From the NCBI GenBank assembly GCA_007644065.1, contig VJWN01000029.1, forward strand, positions 62,001 through 126,000: DNA of 64,000 bases, written 5' to 3'. Under the pieces are notes generated by a model. It searched no databases and had not been told where the DNA came from. It saw only the letters and a program-made list of their open reading frames with translations. Made by a program: the position numbers and the translations under genes. Positions 1-11,690 of this stretch are shown piece after piece (the stretch's first letter is position 1; each line of letters opens with the position of its first letter). Origin of the DNA: Margaritispora aquatica. Its lineage: Eukaryota; Ascomycota; Leotiomycetes; Helotiales; Discinellaceae.

Positions 1-1040
1 GAGGTGGCATCGCCACTCCCAGGATCCACAAGTCGACGGCGCTGGTTATAGTCAAATGGAGAATAACGCGTGTCAAGCCGCCCATCCATGCTATCTTCGA
101 AATATCTAGGCTTAGGTCTTCCATGCTCATCTCTTTCAGTTGCGCGAGCCCAGGAAGGGGGTTGATATCTGTTGGTTGGCATTGCCATCCTCCAGTACTG
201 GGTCGGTGGATAGCGTGTATCCAGTCGTCCGTCTTTGTAAGCGTCATAATTTCTTGGCTTGGGATTTCCGTACTGATCCCTTTCAGTAGCATGAGCCCAG
301 GGCTAATTGTGAAGTCAGTATATTTGTCTTTCAAGATCTTGAAGCTTCGGAAGAGGTAAAAGCTGCTGTGTATCAAGACAGGATTATGCTGTAGGATCAT
401 GTGATTTTTAGATATTGCAATGGAAATAACATACCGGTGGACGGTACTGAGGCTGCTGATACTTGCTCGTTGTCGTTGCCAGACGCCAACGCCGATATGG
501 AAACGTGTCATACCGGTTATCCAAACGTCCATCGGTGTTTTGGTCAACTGGCCATCGTGGCTTTGGAGTGCCATCCGGATACCGCTCCGTCCCACGAGCC
601 CAGTAAGGAAGCTCGACTTGACTTTTGCTCATAGGCTGGATGGGAGCGCCATCAAGTTCATCAGTCTCACCATCAGGATTTGTTGCAATCTTGGAGTTCT
701 TAGGAAAGAACGGCTCAGGATTGCGTCGAGTCTTTGGAATGGCTCGACTGACGCGTTTGGTCGTGCACCAAGGATCGTACCACGGTCCTGGGAAAGGATT
801 GTTACGTGGACGGGGGGACTGGATCCATTTCTGTGATTGAGGGAGCAACTCTCCCTCTCCTGTTCCTTCCTGGCCGTTATCTTCGTCTTCATTGATGTCA
901 AAATGTTCGTCCTCAGATGAGAAGAATGGGATTTCAATGCCCATTTCTTCGGCCTTCTGAATCTCATTCTGAGTGAGGGATTTGCCGCTTTGAAGCTTGA
1001 AAATTAAGTGCATCTGAAATGGTTCGATGTCGGTAGCCAT
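1..1040 (-). CDS. Partial gene for a protein with three ~50-residue tandem repeats
   Basis: I do not recognise the family. Model: exon 1 is 1040-435, the intron is 434-303 (donor GTATGT, acceptor AATTAG), exon 2 runs from 302 past the left edge. The join is phase 0 and both exons are open. The N-terminal ~130 residues are acidic, then basic, with no signal peptide or membrane segment. Then comes a repeat beginning [YPS]WAR-x-TER, continuing P-KPR and DGRLD-RY. Copy 1 ends exon 1; copies 2 and 3 follow one another in exon 2 (about 302-154 and 153-1) without an intron between them. The shared core is WA-x2-TER-x4-G-x-PKPR, then DGRLD[NT]RY. The C-terminus and any further repeats lie outside the window. 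Coding status is well supported by protein-level repeat conservation; function is unknown. Confidence 0.72.
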
Positions 1041-3211
1041 GGTGAACTTCGTACGTACAAGACCTAGGGAGAATGCTGATCTTGGTTGATGATGGAGAAT
1101 GGAATAGAATTGAGAATGATCATATGTTTAAAGGTAGATCAAGTGCATGCTCTGGTATATATAACAGTGCTCTGGAGAGCTCGGGAAGCATTGCTGTCCT
1201 TCCTAGAAGACTTTTGCTCTCGATCACCGATCATCGATAGTCCAACTCCAGCTGTTCCCAACTTGCATTGGATTTTGCACTTCGCACATATTCCTCCAAT
1301 CTTGACTCTTGAGTCCTTGCCATTCTGATATTGTGGCTACCTGTGCTTCAATGACTTCAGCCCTTTGATATATGCATCTGCATCTCAGGGCCATTCAAAC
1401 CAGTGTTCGCAGCCGACTTGCTATCCATTTAAATATGGCTCATCTGTATGCAGTGTCTTTTTCCATCGAAAAGTCATATTGCAAGTGGTCTGTACCAACT
1501 CAAATACGAGAAATCGGCTGCAAGTACGAGCCCATGATTCGGATTGGCGATGGTGCATGAGCACGGAATGAATCGTTGATGATCAAAAATTTGCGGTACA
1601 ATAGATACAGTGGTTTATTCATTGCTGTCCAATGTTAGTGAGAGCTTGCACTCATGGCTTGAAATGAGAAGCTGTCAAATCTGCTTGTTCGCTACTCGGC
1701 CTTCAATCATCAACCTACTTTTGCTCAAGTTCCAAGCCTTCATAACATCATTTTGTCTCTTCGCTGGCGATATTGGTCAAATAAACGGCTTAGAATATCA
1801 TGGTGGCTAACTGAGGGACAAGGAAGGCAGACATACACTATCAGATTCTGCAACTTTGTCATAGCTTGCTCCAGTGTTCATCTGCATTATTTCCCCGCGT
1901 GAGCCACATTCGACGGTTGATGGATAGGTTTCACATTAGGAGAAATTTGACGACTTTGGCGGAAGCCACACCGTTGAATGTCTCTTGGCTCAATCGGGAC
2001 GGTGAACGGTAGTGGCTGGCACAATTTGACTCAGTATTGGCCCCCATTCACGAACTGGTCCATCCTCCAATCACCGTACCGGGTCAGAATTTCCAGCATG
2101 GACAGTGTAACACAAAAGAAGAGACTTGTATGGTCCTAGCACGAAGTGCAAAGGAAAGGCCTTGCCAGGTATGTCCTAATTGTGCTATTTTCAGTCCGAC
2201 ATACTATCGAGATAATATAAAGGTGGCGAAGAATAAGCATGAGCATTAAGAGGCGTAGCTGAAGGCCCATACTTCCATGTTTTCGAGTCTCGTAGGCATT
2301 TCATAATACATGTAAATGACGACGCAGACGAGACCATATCATCCGAAGATGACGTAAAGTATCCAATCGCCATGACTTCCCCTTTTGTGCTCCGAAAGCT
2401 CCGAATTGCTGCACCATATCGCCTTTATCCAGAAGACGGCCCTGCCGCAAGGCGGTGACACAATGTGTTGGTCAAATGCATGCTCTTTGGGTAGACACGA
2501 TACATTGGATGGCGGATTGACGGCTGAAATGCGTGGTCTGCATTCCTGTCTGTAAGCACATCATGTGATATCAGCAGCTGAATGGAAGATCAACCATGTA
2601 CCTTTACGCATACGGCTATCGGTATTCCTCTTTAGTCTAATGTCATATGTCCAACTTCTGCCCTAGAGCAGATTGATTGAGAGCAGGACGAAAATGATGG
2701 AGATACTAAGTGAGTCAAGGTAGCGCTGCGAAAGCTTGACAGAACTGTTCAGTATTAGCCAGCTAGTAGATTGATGGTAATGTTTTCAGGATACATGAAT
2801 CTCAATATACTTTAGAGAACAGAACTAGAGGTTTTATTGGGGGGTTGAATATCATAATTGTTAAGTTCAACTTGTCTTGGAGATTGGAATGAGAGATTTG
2901 TGGAGTAGGATCACATGTAGTCATGTGATCTCGGGCCGTGCCGTGAGCCACAACCCGAGAGCTCCTTATCACGTGGTTACTTCAAAGTACTGGACCTTGG
3001 GTACATTAACTTACCTAAGTTTACTTTAGTCTATGACAACAATTGTGGAGAGAAGAGAAATATGAAGTTTATTCTATGGATTATCTAAATCTTTTGCAAA
3101 AATAGTGGGGCTGCTTTATCCTAACACACATAACTCCAAAAACCATGCCAAAGCCTCTCAGCAATCTAAAAAATACACATGTAAAAAGGGCCACCTTATA
3201 ATCTACCAGCT
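1041..3211. other. Intergenic, no gene recognised
   Basis: About 2.2 kb. Short ORFs in all frames, the longest about 80 codons, with no recognisable motif, splice-consistent extension or signal peptide. The left part must hold the promoter of the repeat-protein gene that starts at 1040. Confidence 0.6.
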
Positions 3212-4603
3212 TTACACCTTGGCCCAGAGGCCTTTCTCAGTGGTTGCCTTTGCAACAAAGGCTCCAAAACCGCCAACAAGGACAAGAACACCACTGAAGA
3301 TGGCGACCTCATTGTAGCCTTGGAAGTGACTGACGAATACTCCATTAATCGGTGGACCAATCAACACTGGGATAGCAATGACACAGAAGCCCATTCCCTA
3401 TATCTATATTAGTAATCGAGACCATGAAAAGAACAAAACGCTTGACACATACCATGTATGTTCCAATGTCGGCTGCATTTTTGGGGATTTGAGCTAAGCA
3501 CACACTCATCCCACTGACGATGGCACCGGAGCAAAACCCATAGAGGACGGCAAACACAATCATACTAGCGTTGCTATTGAGCGATTGCATACACAGGATC
3601 AAGATGCCAGAAGTAATCCCAGCAAGAGCCAGTGCGTTGTAACGGCCGAGCTTGTCGCCTAGCACGCCGGGGATGACTCGACCAAAGAATGAGGCACCGT
3701 TGAGGATGGAAAGAAGATAGGAGGACAGTTGCACACCCATGCCCTTTGATAAAGCAAAGGTTGGAAGATAGAAGATAGGTAAGAACATTCCCATAATCAT
3801 AAGCGAAACAGCAAGGAGTAGAAGCACAAATGTCTTCTCCTTGAAAGCAGCTAGGAGGAAGAATTTGCCTTTCCGAGGTGGAAGTCGCGCCCTGATAGCA
3901 ATACATGAGGGTAGGATGAGTGCAGCCATAATAAACCCAAGGATCCGAATTGTCCAGGCAAATCCAAGAGTTGGATGAGCTAGCATCTTGGACAACGCAA
4001 TTGGGAACACGACTCCGCCGATTGAGGATCCGCCAATCGCGAGTCCCATAGCCGCTCCTCGATTCTTGTTGAAATACTGTCCAGTTGCCGCCATGCAGGG
4101 TGCCATTGTCATGCCCATGGTAATACCACCCAGCACACCCTGTGCCAGCATGAATTGCCAATAGGTCTTGCAGAGCGAAGTCATGAAAATCGAGAAGAGG
4201 TATACGATTGCCGGTGGCCACATCACATTCGCGCCATATTGATCGAACAGTGGTCCTCCAAAGATGTTGCCAAGAAAGAGGAAGAAGATCTGGAGAGACC
4301 CAATCCAAGAGATTGCCGAAGGGGTTTCGGCTGCGAGCTGGTGGAGCATATAGTACTCTTGCAAGACACTAAACAACGGTCAGAAGGGTCGTAAAAAGGG
4401 ACAGAGATTTCATACCCAAAGGCATTTGCATAACCGAATGTAGAAAACAAGACTCCTGCAGCTCCTGCAGCTACCGACCAAGCTCTGAATCCGCCTTCTG
4501 GAAAGTCAGGTTGGGGCGAATCCACAACTGGCTGGCTTGGCTTTTCAAGTGAGCCATCGAAATCGCTGTCCGTCGACTGTGAGTGGACCTCCTTTTCTGC
4601 CAT
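3212..4603 (-). CDS. MFS transporter, monocarboxylate (MCT)-like
   Basis: Three exons: 4603-4416, 4368-3453 and 3397-3212; both introns have GTATG donors and TAG acceptors. They encode 429 residues. A hydrophilic acidic N-terminus (~45 residues) ends in GGFRAW, then the first membrane span runs into NAFGV-LQEYY. That is the usual opening of fungal monocarboxylate-porter-like (SLC16-type) MFS proteins. About twelve hydrophobic segments follow, with GAAMGLAIGGSSIGG in the N-half and a loop after span 6. Members sit in the plasma or vacuolar membrane and move small organic acids or riboflavin; the substrate here cannot be read. The start at 4603 fits the family better than the in-frame ATG at 4615. 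It shares its upstream region head to head with the Zn2Cys6 regulator, so local regulation is possible. Confidence 0.9.
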
Positions 4604-5435
4604 TGTGTCAAGCAATAGAAAACTTTAAAATTCAGCGACTAAGAGAAAATGGAACCAGTATTGAAGTCAAGAACGAAGCAGTGATTGATAACCTTCTCGA
4701 AAGAAACCTCAAGTGCTTTATATCCTGCATTTCCGTTATGAAAAAGGCGACACTTGTCGCTCTCGAAAGCAGCCGGTCTTCTTTGCATAGATTGAGACGC
4801 GAAAAGATCGCGAATAACGGTGATAAACCTTAAATCCACTGGACGTAGCGAATTCAGACAGCGAGAGCGAGGCCTAAGAAGTCACCTGACTCAGATGGGG
4901 TATGAGTAAGATTCGGTTTCATAATTGTTCCGGGGGATTTGTCTGCGCCTTATTCAAAAGGATGAGTATCATGAAGGAAAAATGAAAAAGAAAAGTTAGA
5001 AAAGTGCGAGCATCATTCAGCGAGTTCGAAGGTCGTGAGAGAAAAGGTGGATACTCCGTCTCAAGTCTGTCGCTTATTCGCTCTCGGTTCACGCGCTTCG
5101 CGGATTTAAGCGCCACAACCTTCGGTCTTCTCCTCTCGACCGAAGTCTGACGAGACATCACCGCTCGGCCTTTTCCACCATCTTCGCTCTTGGATCTTGT
5201 CAACAATCTTTCCATCTGATTAGATCTTCATAGCCTTCTCATATGTTCTACACCAGCTTTGCTTATGCATGAATAATCCGAATCAACATTTGATCTAGAT
5301 CGCTACAGCTTGCCGGCCTATAACACGACATCTTCAATTCACCGAGAGTGGACACAGCATACTTTCGCGGGATTCTGATTATTAAGTTCAGTCATTCAAG
5401 TCTAACCTCGTGCTGGTCGAGGTTATTGCTTCACT
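4604..5435. promoter_or_regulatory. Shared divergent promoter region
   Basis: About 830 bp between the start codons of a transporter (leftward) and a Zn2Cys6 transcription factor (rightward). ORFs inside it, such as the one on the minus strand at 4919-5215, show no recognisable features. The head-to-head layout suggests shared cis-elements, but I identified no specific binding site. Confidence 0.5.
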
Positions 5436-8021
5436 ATGGCGGACGAGTCCAATATTGGTGGCACTCTTGTTACGCCCGAGGCGACATATTCCAGCTCCGG
5501 ACAACCCCCTCGGAAGCGAAGACGCCCAGCCTTATCCTGTGAGCAATGCCGGAAAAGGAAGATAAAGTGTGATAGAAACTATCCTTGCAATCACTGCACA
5601 CAAAGCAAATCAGCTACTTGTACATACAGTTCGGACAACGCCACAGCTCATGCTCTCGAGGTTGCTAGCACGGGTGGGGAAACAACATTCCCCTCGCGAC
5701 CCAAGAAACAACCTTCAAGTATCGCATCCAGCACTCAGCGTTCTTCCATCGCTACATCTCCACGAGTCACCACTGCATCTGATGGCTTGCAAAGCACCTA
5801 TCAATCTCCTCACACGGATTTAGATCTTGATGAAGGCTTAAGTCGGCAAGCTCTACTTGAGCGGATTCGCGTGCTCGAAAGGGGCGTTACCAAGTCTCCA
5901 AAAGCTTCACAGACTCTTTTTCTAAAGGACGACTTTACTGAGCCCAAAGAATTGTTCTTTCATGGGCTCGAGCGTGCCCAGCTCGCTCCTGAGACGTTCG
6001 AAGGCAAAAATCTCAGAGGGACAGTCTCCAAGACTAGGTTCTTCGGTCAGAGTCACTGGATGTACTCTTTCGGAGCTGTATGTCTATTGTCTAAATTCGA
6101 AGCTACAATTAGCTAACTCTTGCAGTTCGAACGCATTGCGTGTGTGACAGTTGACCCAAACAAATCCGAGGCTGCTTTCAATACAAGCCTTGACGTGACT
6201 GATGTTAAAGACCTACTTGAAAAGTGCAAGGCTATGGCTCGAGCTGCTAAAGCTGACCCTCACAAACAATGGCTGCGCAACCCTAACTATAGGGAATCGA
6301 TTCCTCCAAAAGAAGTAGCCGACAAGCTTGTTAAACTATATTTTCGAACATCCGAGTCAATTCATCGCATTCTACACATTCCCACATTCGAGAGAGAATA
6401 CATGCTGTACTGGGGCAATCCGGATGCTGCAAGTACCGTCTTTGTGATGAAGCTAATGCTGGTCATGTCAATTGGCGCATGTTTCTACCAAGGGGCAGAT
6501 TCTGAAGAGTACCACAATCGAGCATTAAAGTGGATTTTTGCAGCGCAGTCATGGCTCTCTACCCCTTTCGAGAAAGCTCGTTTACATATATCTGGCGTAC
6601 AAATACATTGCCTGGTCCTGATTGCACGCTTAGACAATGCTGTTGCAGGAGATCTTATCTGGATTTCAGCCGGTGCACTCCTTCGCACAGCATTCCAGAT
6701 GGGCTTCCACCGAGATCCGAAGCATCTTCCACCAATGTCACAGTTACATACCGAGCTGCGACGCCGTCTCTGGGCTACCATTCTAGAAATAAATGTTCAA
6801 TCAGCACTTGACTCGGGCATGCCTCCCCTCCTAACTATGGATGACTATGACACGGAACCTCCAGCCAATATCGATGACATTGACATTAAAGAAGATAGTC
6901 AAGCACGTGCTGTTTCTAGACCTAGTGATGTCTTCACACAGACTTCGATACAGCTCATGCTTGGAAAGAGCCTAGGTCCTCGATTGGAAGTGATTCGGCA
7001 CTCCAACAGTGTGCGTCGGGATACCACTTATGAAGAAGCCTTAGCTGTTAGCACCGATATCACCAAAGCTCTGAAAGAAAACAACACATTCATCAGTCGC
7101 ATCAACTCCACCTCAATGGCAACACCACGACCTGTATCACAACTTGACAGAAATATACTTGACCTCTCCGTACGCCGATTTCTTCTTACTGTGCATCGTC
7201 CATTCGCCGCAAAAAGCGATCCAAGATATTATTTTTCTCGAAAAGTGTGCTTAGACTCCAGCATGACTATTCTATCCTACCCTTCATCCGATGAGAGCGA
7301 AATGGTGGCCTCTCCAGGATACCGCGACGATTATACATGGCTGAAGACCATGTCTGGTGGGTTCCAAAAAGGCTTCATCGTCCACGCTGCAATGATCATC
7401 TTCAACGAACTGCTTACGCAAATCGAGGAAGACGATGGGAGCTCAGCGACATCGACAGCTGCCACAAGGGAAACACTCAAGCAAGCCTTGCGGGACATTA
7501 TTGAGCTTGCAGCCGAGCGCATCAAGATTGTCGAAAATAACGTCAAAGGTCACCTCTTTATCTCGATTGTCCTAGCACAAGTAGAAGCCATGGAAGCAGG
7601 CATAAATCCTGAGCAAGCTGTCGTTAATGCCGCGAAAAAGAGTCTCGCTTTTTGCCTGGAATTGCTGAAAGATCGTATTCGCAAGTCGATGAACGAGCAG
7701 GAATATGCAGCTATCGTGGATCGTATGGCGCCTCACCCTATGGTGCATGGAAGTCACGCAAATATTGATGCCACCGGGCCGGGACCTAAAGGGATTTTGA
7801 GCTCAGGGACGGGAATGCACAGTCCGGCTCCGGCTCCGGTTCCAGCCCCGGCAACCAGTTTGGCAAATGGATTTAATTTTGGCTTTGGGATGGGTATGGG
7901 AAGTCAGGATTGGGGGAATGATTTCGGCATGCAGGATTGGAATGGTAGTGGTGTTGATACGGACTTCACGATGCCGGATTCGTGGTTGCTTTCGGGGTGG
8001 GAGGATGGGAATATCTTTTGA
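5436..8021 (+). CDS. Zn2Cys6 fungal transcription factor
   Basis: Two exons, 5436-6077 and 6126-8021, joined across a 48-nt intron (donor GTATGT, acceptor TTGCAG) in phase 0; 845 residues. The binuclear zinc cluster has cysteines at 35, 38, 45, 51, 54 and 62 (C-x2-C-x6-C-x5-C-x2-C-x7-C), preceded by a basic PRKRRR. A short heptad-like stretch (ALLERIRVLERG) may dimerise. The middle homology (fungal_trans) domain covers roughly residues 280-600; landmarks are the helix before HRILHIPTFEREY (~295-306) and AFQMGFHRDP (~403-412). The tail after ~780 is Pro/Ala then Gly/Met/Trp/Asp-rich, ending in an acidic-aromatic stretch plausible as an activation region. It is a nuclear DNA-binding regulator; the divergent transporter is the natural candidate target. 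Confidence 0.93.
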
Positions 8022-9000
8022 TGTGAATGTGGTGGTTGATGTTTGTGATTATGGATCACGGATGATATGATGGCTGTGAGGTTATGGGTGGGTATATACA
8101 TGGTGAGGAGGGGCGTTATGTGGAACACAGGCATGATCGAGTATGATCAAGGTGGATGGGCGATGGAGTTTCGAGGTGTGCAAGCTATGTCTTGGGTAGG
8201 CAATTGGCTGCTTGGTTCGAAATCTGCCGTTTCTTTTCGCAATCATCTCTTTGTACAACAATGAAAACATTGCAACTCTACTCAGTTCACAATATCGCAT
8301 TCTTGCAACATGGACAATCAGTCAATTGAGGCAACTGCGGAAGAAAACAATGTTCTGTTCACTGAACTTCCAAATATAGGTTTCATTATTTAGATTCTGT
8401 GATTTAATCGCCACGAGTATCCGAAATTGTTGTAATTATCGAAAGCATTAGAGATTATGGGTTTGAGAATAGTCTCTTTTCAATCATCGCCCCATCTTAC
8501 TTGGAACTCCATCGATATCTTGACTGAATCTTAATATTGGTCTGATTTTATTGGTCCAATCAGTTGGATTAGTATGCTGAACGATCAGGAGTCGAGCTTG
8601 AGGTTCAGGCCTCGAAGCAATCACTAAACAGTACCAATCCATGAATAGCGACGTATGAAGTATCCTCCAGTGGAGTGTCTTAATCAATGATCAATTCCAA
8701 AAGTACATATCACATGGCAAGTCGTGAATCAAGGTGCGTATTTTTTCGTTCAAGAACTTTCTAGGTCTATCATCTATGGTGAAGTGACTTGAATGTTTTA
8801 TGGTTTGTGGTCTATAAGAAGCTCAAATTTTCGGAATCTGTCGTCATGCTCGTAGAAAGTATTTAATATACTCAAATAAGAGAACTTCAACCATCCAGCT
8901 ATCACCAAAGTATACTTGCTTCCAAAAGCTCAACGGCATCAATACACCCAAACCACGAGGCAAAAAAAAGATCATCGATACCCACCCACTCACCTACAAA
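8022..9000. other. Intergenic, no gene recognised
   Basis: About 980 bp of terminator and promoter sequence between the transcription factor and the first Met-Cys family gene. Overlapping short ORFs near 8022-8300 are shadows of the gene's 3' end. A purine/A-rich leader precedes the ATG at 9001. Confidence 0.55.
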
Positions 9001-9264
9001 ATGTGTAACTGGGTCCGCTACTTCTGCGCCAAAACAGGCTGCAACAAAGCTGTCCCGCCAGTCATGAAGATCTTGAGTTTCTGTCGCAACCCTCCCTCAA
9101 GCCAGGGATGCTGCGTAATGGGAGATCCGGGCTTCTACTGCACTGAAGAGTCTTCGTCGTATTGTGAGCCGTGTGCGGTGCAGGTAGCGAGAGAAGCTGC
9201 TGCGGCGGAGGCAGCGGCTAGAGCGAGAGCGGCGGAAAACCGTGAGAGAGCTATTGAGGGATGA
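9001..9264 (+). CDS. Met-Cys family protein, copy 1 (small, cysteine-rich)
   Basis: 87 residues in the unspliced reading. No known domain. It begins MCNW and has cysteines at 2, 9, 14, 28, 37, 38, 47, 55 and 58, ending in an YCEPC pair. Cys2, Cys9, Cys14, Cys55 and Cys58 line up exactly with the copy at 11691. No signal peptide, so a cytosolic or nuclear metal-binding role is possible (inference). After Cys58 comes an Ala/Arg/Glu helix. A possible alternative end: a 49-nt GT..AG intron at 9242-9290 keeps frame and adds exon 9291-9403, an Arg/Glu/Gln-rich tail, giving 117 residues. The putative intron lacks a clear branch site and pyrimidine tract, so I list the unspliced form. Confidence 0.65.
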   Translation: MCNWVRYFCAKTGCNKAVPPVMKILSFCRNPPSSQGCCVMGDPGFYCTEESSSYCEPCAVQVAREAAAAEAAARARAAENRERAIEG

Positions 9265-9403
9265 GGGATAGGGAGAAGGGTGGAAGAGAGGCAATGGAGG
9301 ATGGAGTGGTGGTGAGAGGGAGAGGCAGAGAGAGAGACAGCGTCAGCGAGAAAGGGAGGAGGAAAGAGTGCGTGAGCGTAGGAGGGAGAAGAATCGTCGT
9401 TGA

Positions 9404-10233
9404 TTCTTGGTGATAAGAGGGCTTTGTAAAAAAGAGAAAAAAGAATTTAGAGTGAGTGAGAGACGTTGCGGTGTGGTGTGGGGATTTGAATTCGAATTTG
9501 AATTTGGACATAGTCTTTTCTCAATTCCTCACGCGTGGATACAAATCTATGTTCCAAAAAAGGTAGAGATGGAGTGATCGCACCTCCGTCTTTCGTAAGA
9601 GCTAATGCCCATAAACCATTTATCTATGCCTTCTAAAAGTTTATCTCTGGTAAGGAGCTAGCTTCAAGTGAAAAGTCATGTGCTAGAGTCAGGTGAGTTC
9701 AGGGTGCATAATTTAGTCGAGAAACCAGTAGACTCATCCCTCACTTAACACAATCACATCAAACCATGGCTTAATAGTTCTCTGAGTTCTTAAACGTGCT
9801 GACTCTGAATTTAAACTGGACAAAAATTTGGTATTCTAGTATGCATGACTAAGTATGTAATCTTTGGAACTGGAAATTCTCGTCATGATCGTCGATATTA
9901 GGTTAAGGATGTTTGGTTGGAACTAATGTTCTTGATGTAGAATCACTATTGTATTAAGGACCATGAAACGTGAGAATGACCATGATGAGGTTGCAAACTT
10001 TGCGTGATTGTGATGTTCACCACTGTCTCTAATAAAACTGTCCTACGCTGGAACTCAAGTATTTTCAACCATGTTGAAGCAGTGCAAACACGCAGTCAAT
10101 GAAACATCACCAAGCTTGACTTAACGATCGCCTAAAGCTGCATACCAAAATTGAACGAGAAATTGATCCAGGAAGCAGAGTACCTTCAGCTTACCCCTCC
10201 CCAATCCATCGAACGCCATTCAAACTCAAAAAG
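9404..10233. other. Intergenic within the Met-Cys array
   Basis: About 830 bp, mostly AT-rich, with no ORF worth naming. It separates the first and second family copies; I see no obvious repeat shared with the other spacers. Confidence 0.5.
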
Positions 10234-10883
10234 ATGTGCCAATACACCAAAAATTGTTGCATAGCCCAGGAATACAATGTTATACCTCACGGTTACGAAC
10301 CATTCGAATCTCCTGAGCTCTGCGCAAAGTCGAAATACACAAGGAAGATTTGTAAAACAGAAGGAGAAGGACTTACACAAAGACCAAGACGTGGGGATTT
10401 TTGCCAGAAGCGTAAAAACAAAGCTATCATCACATGGGCGAAAGACCACAACACAATTCACGAGAGACGAGGCCGAGATGAAGACTTCTGGGGAAAGCGG
10501 AGGAGAAATTACTTGAAGCTCTTTGGGATGTGGAGTTCAAGCGTTTGCGTGGAGCAAAAGACTTACAAATGTTGATCGCAGACTTAGGAGCTCGATCTCA
10601 ACTCAATAAGCGAGACAAAAGTGGAGAGAGTAATCAACGCTTTGCTTATGATTCAAATCTAGGATCACGTAGTCCATCGACGGCCTCGACAAGACCTGGA
10701 TGCATGAAGCAAGGACACGGCTCGAGGTTCGAACATGGAAGAAGACCATCGGTACATTTTGCAGAATCTGAGAGGACTGGAAGACCTTACAGGAGTGAAC
10801 AGCAACCACGTCCACCAAATTTTACAAGAAAAGAGAAGGCAGGGAGAGCATATGAGGAACAAAATTTAGAAGGTAGATTCTAG
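10234..10883 (+). pseudogene. Met-Cys family protein, copy 2 (frameshifted)
   Basis: The first frame (10234-10575) begins MCQY and keeps Cys2, Cys8, Cys9, Cys30, Cys40 and Cys57; the position-14 cysteine is Tyr and the last is Arg. Near 10489-10498, just after DEDFWG, the family reading passes to another frame, open from about 10482 to 10883. There the next residues are EEKLLEALWD, matching the W-x-EAEQQ-x-DTLW block of copy 3. Supplying one base in GGGGAAAGCGG restores the match. After the shift the protein is basic and Ser/Arg/Pro-rich like copy 3. In frame 1 the protein would stop 25 codons later. It is either a decayed gene or a sequencing indel. No signal peptide. Confidence 0.65.
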
Positions 10884-11690
10884 ATCTATACCGAGGGTGT
10901 TATCTTCGATGTCAGTAGGAATAGTCTCTGAGTCGTCTCTGAGTCACCAATCTATAGGTAAAGAGCATAGGTATTCATACAAAGGTGGAGGCGACGCAGG
11001 AGATCTCTTATACAACAGCAGCGGTATAGTAGATGTTACGAGAAATCGACGGAAGGCGATGCAAAGGACTGGAAGTTTGCCGCGAACAAAAATACAATAA
11101 TGCTTATCAAATATTTCTCATATTTTGCTATTGAAATGCTATTGATTGACATATAATTTGAAATACTTACAATATTTTAGTTGACTAAACTGTAGATACA
11201 TGAGATATTTACAGGAAGGAATTTGTAATATGATTACCAGACATATGACTTTACAGTAATTCTTACTTAATGATACAATAGACCAACGTTTCTCATTCAC
11301 AATCCATTATTTTCTGTTGCCACTCATTGTTGGAAGTTATTCCTAAAATCAACAAGACATATGATTCATTTCCAGTGTTGTGATTCAAAGGGAGATTACC
11401 ATTGTGTGATTAGAACAGCTCGCTCATTCGTGCTAGGGCTTCATAAAAAGCGTGGTATCTTGCTTCTTAAATTATTTTTAAATATTGATCAACAACGCAA
11501 AAAAAAAACAACACTATCCAACAACATCTTAATCACCAAACCAACAAAGTTTAACAAGAACGATTCCCTATATCAAGTAAGTTTAAGAACGGTGGCAATT
11601 CATTTTTGCATCTCTTCCATTCCACTAAGGTCTATCCCTTGACTAAGAAATGCATCTAACCACTTACCAGCACCATCCACCAGAAGCAAG
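10884..11690. other. Intergenic within the Met-Cys array
   Basis: About 800 bp. A 67-codon ORF at 10897-11100 follows directly on the broken copy 2 and may be decayed C-terminal coding sequence, but no alignment proves it. The rest is AT-rich and holds the promoter of copy 3. Confidence 0.45.

Noticed and set aside
4919..5215. 98-codon minus-strand ORF between transporter and regulator
   Set aside because: Lies in the divergent promoter; basic head and hydrophobic tail but no known pattern.
3212..8021. Secondary-metabolite cluster around the regulator and transporter
   Set aside because: No backbone synthase or tailoring enzyme adjoins them in the window.
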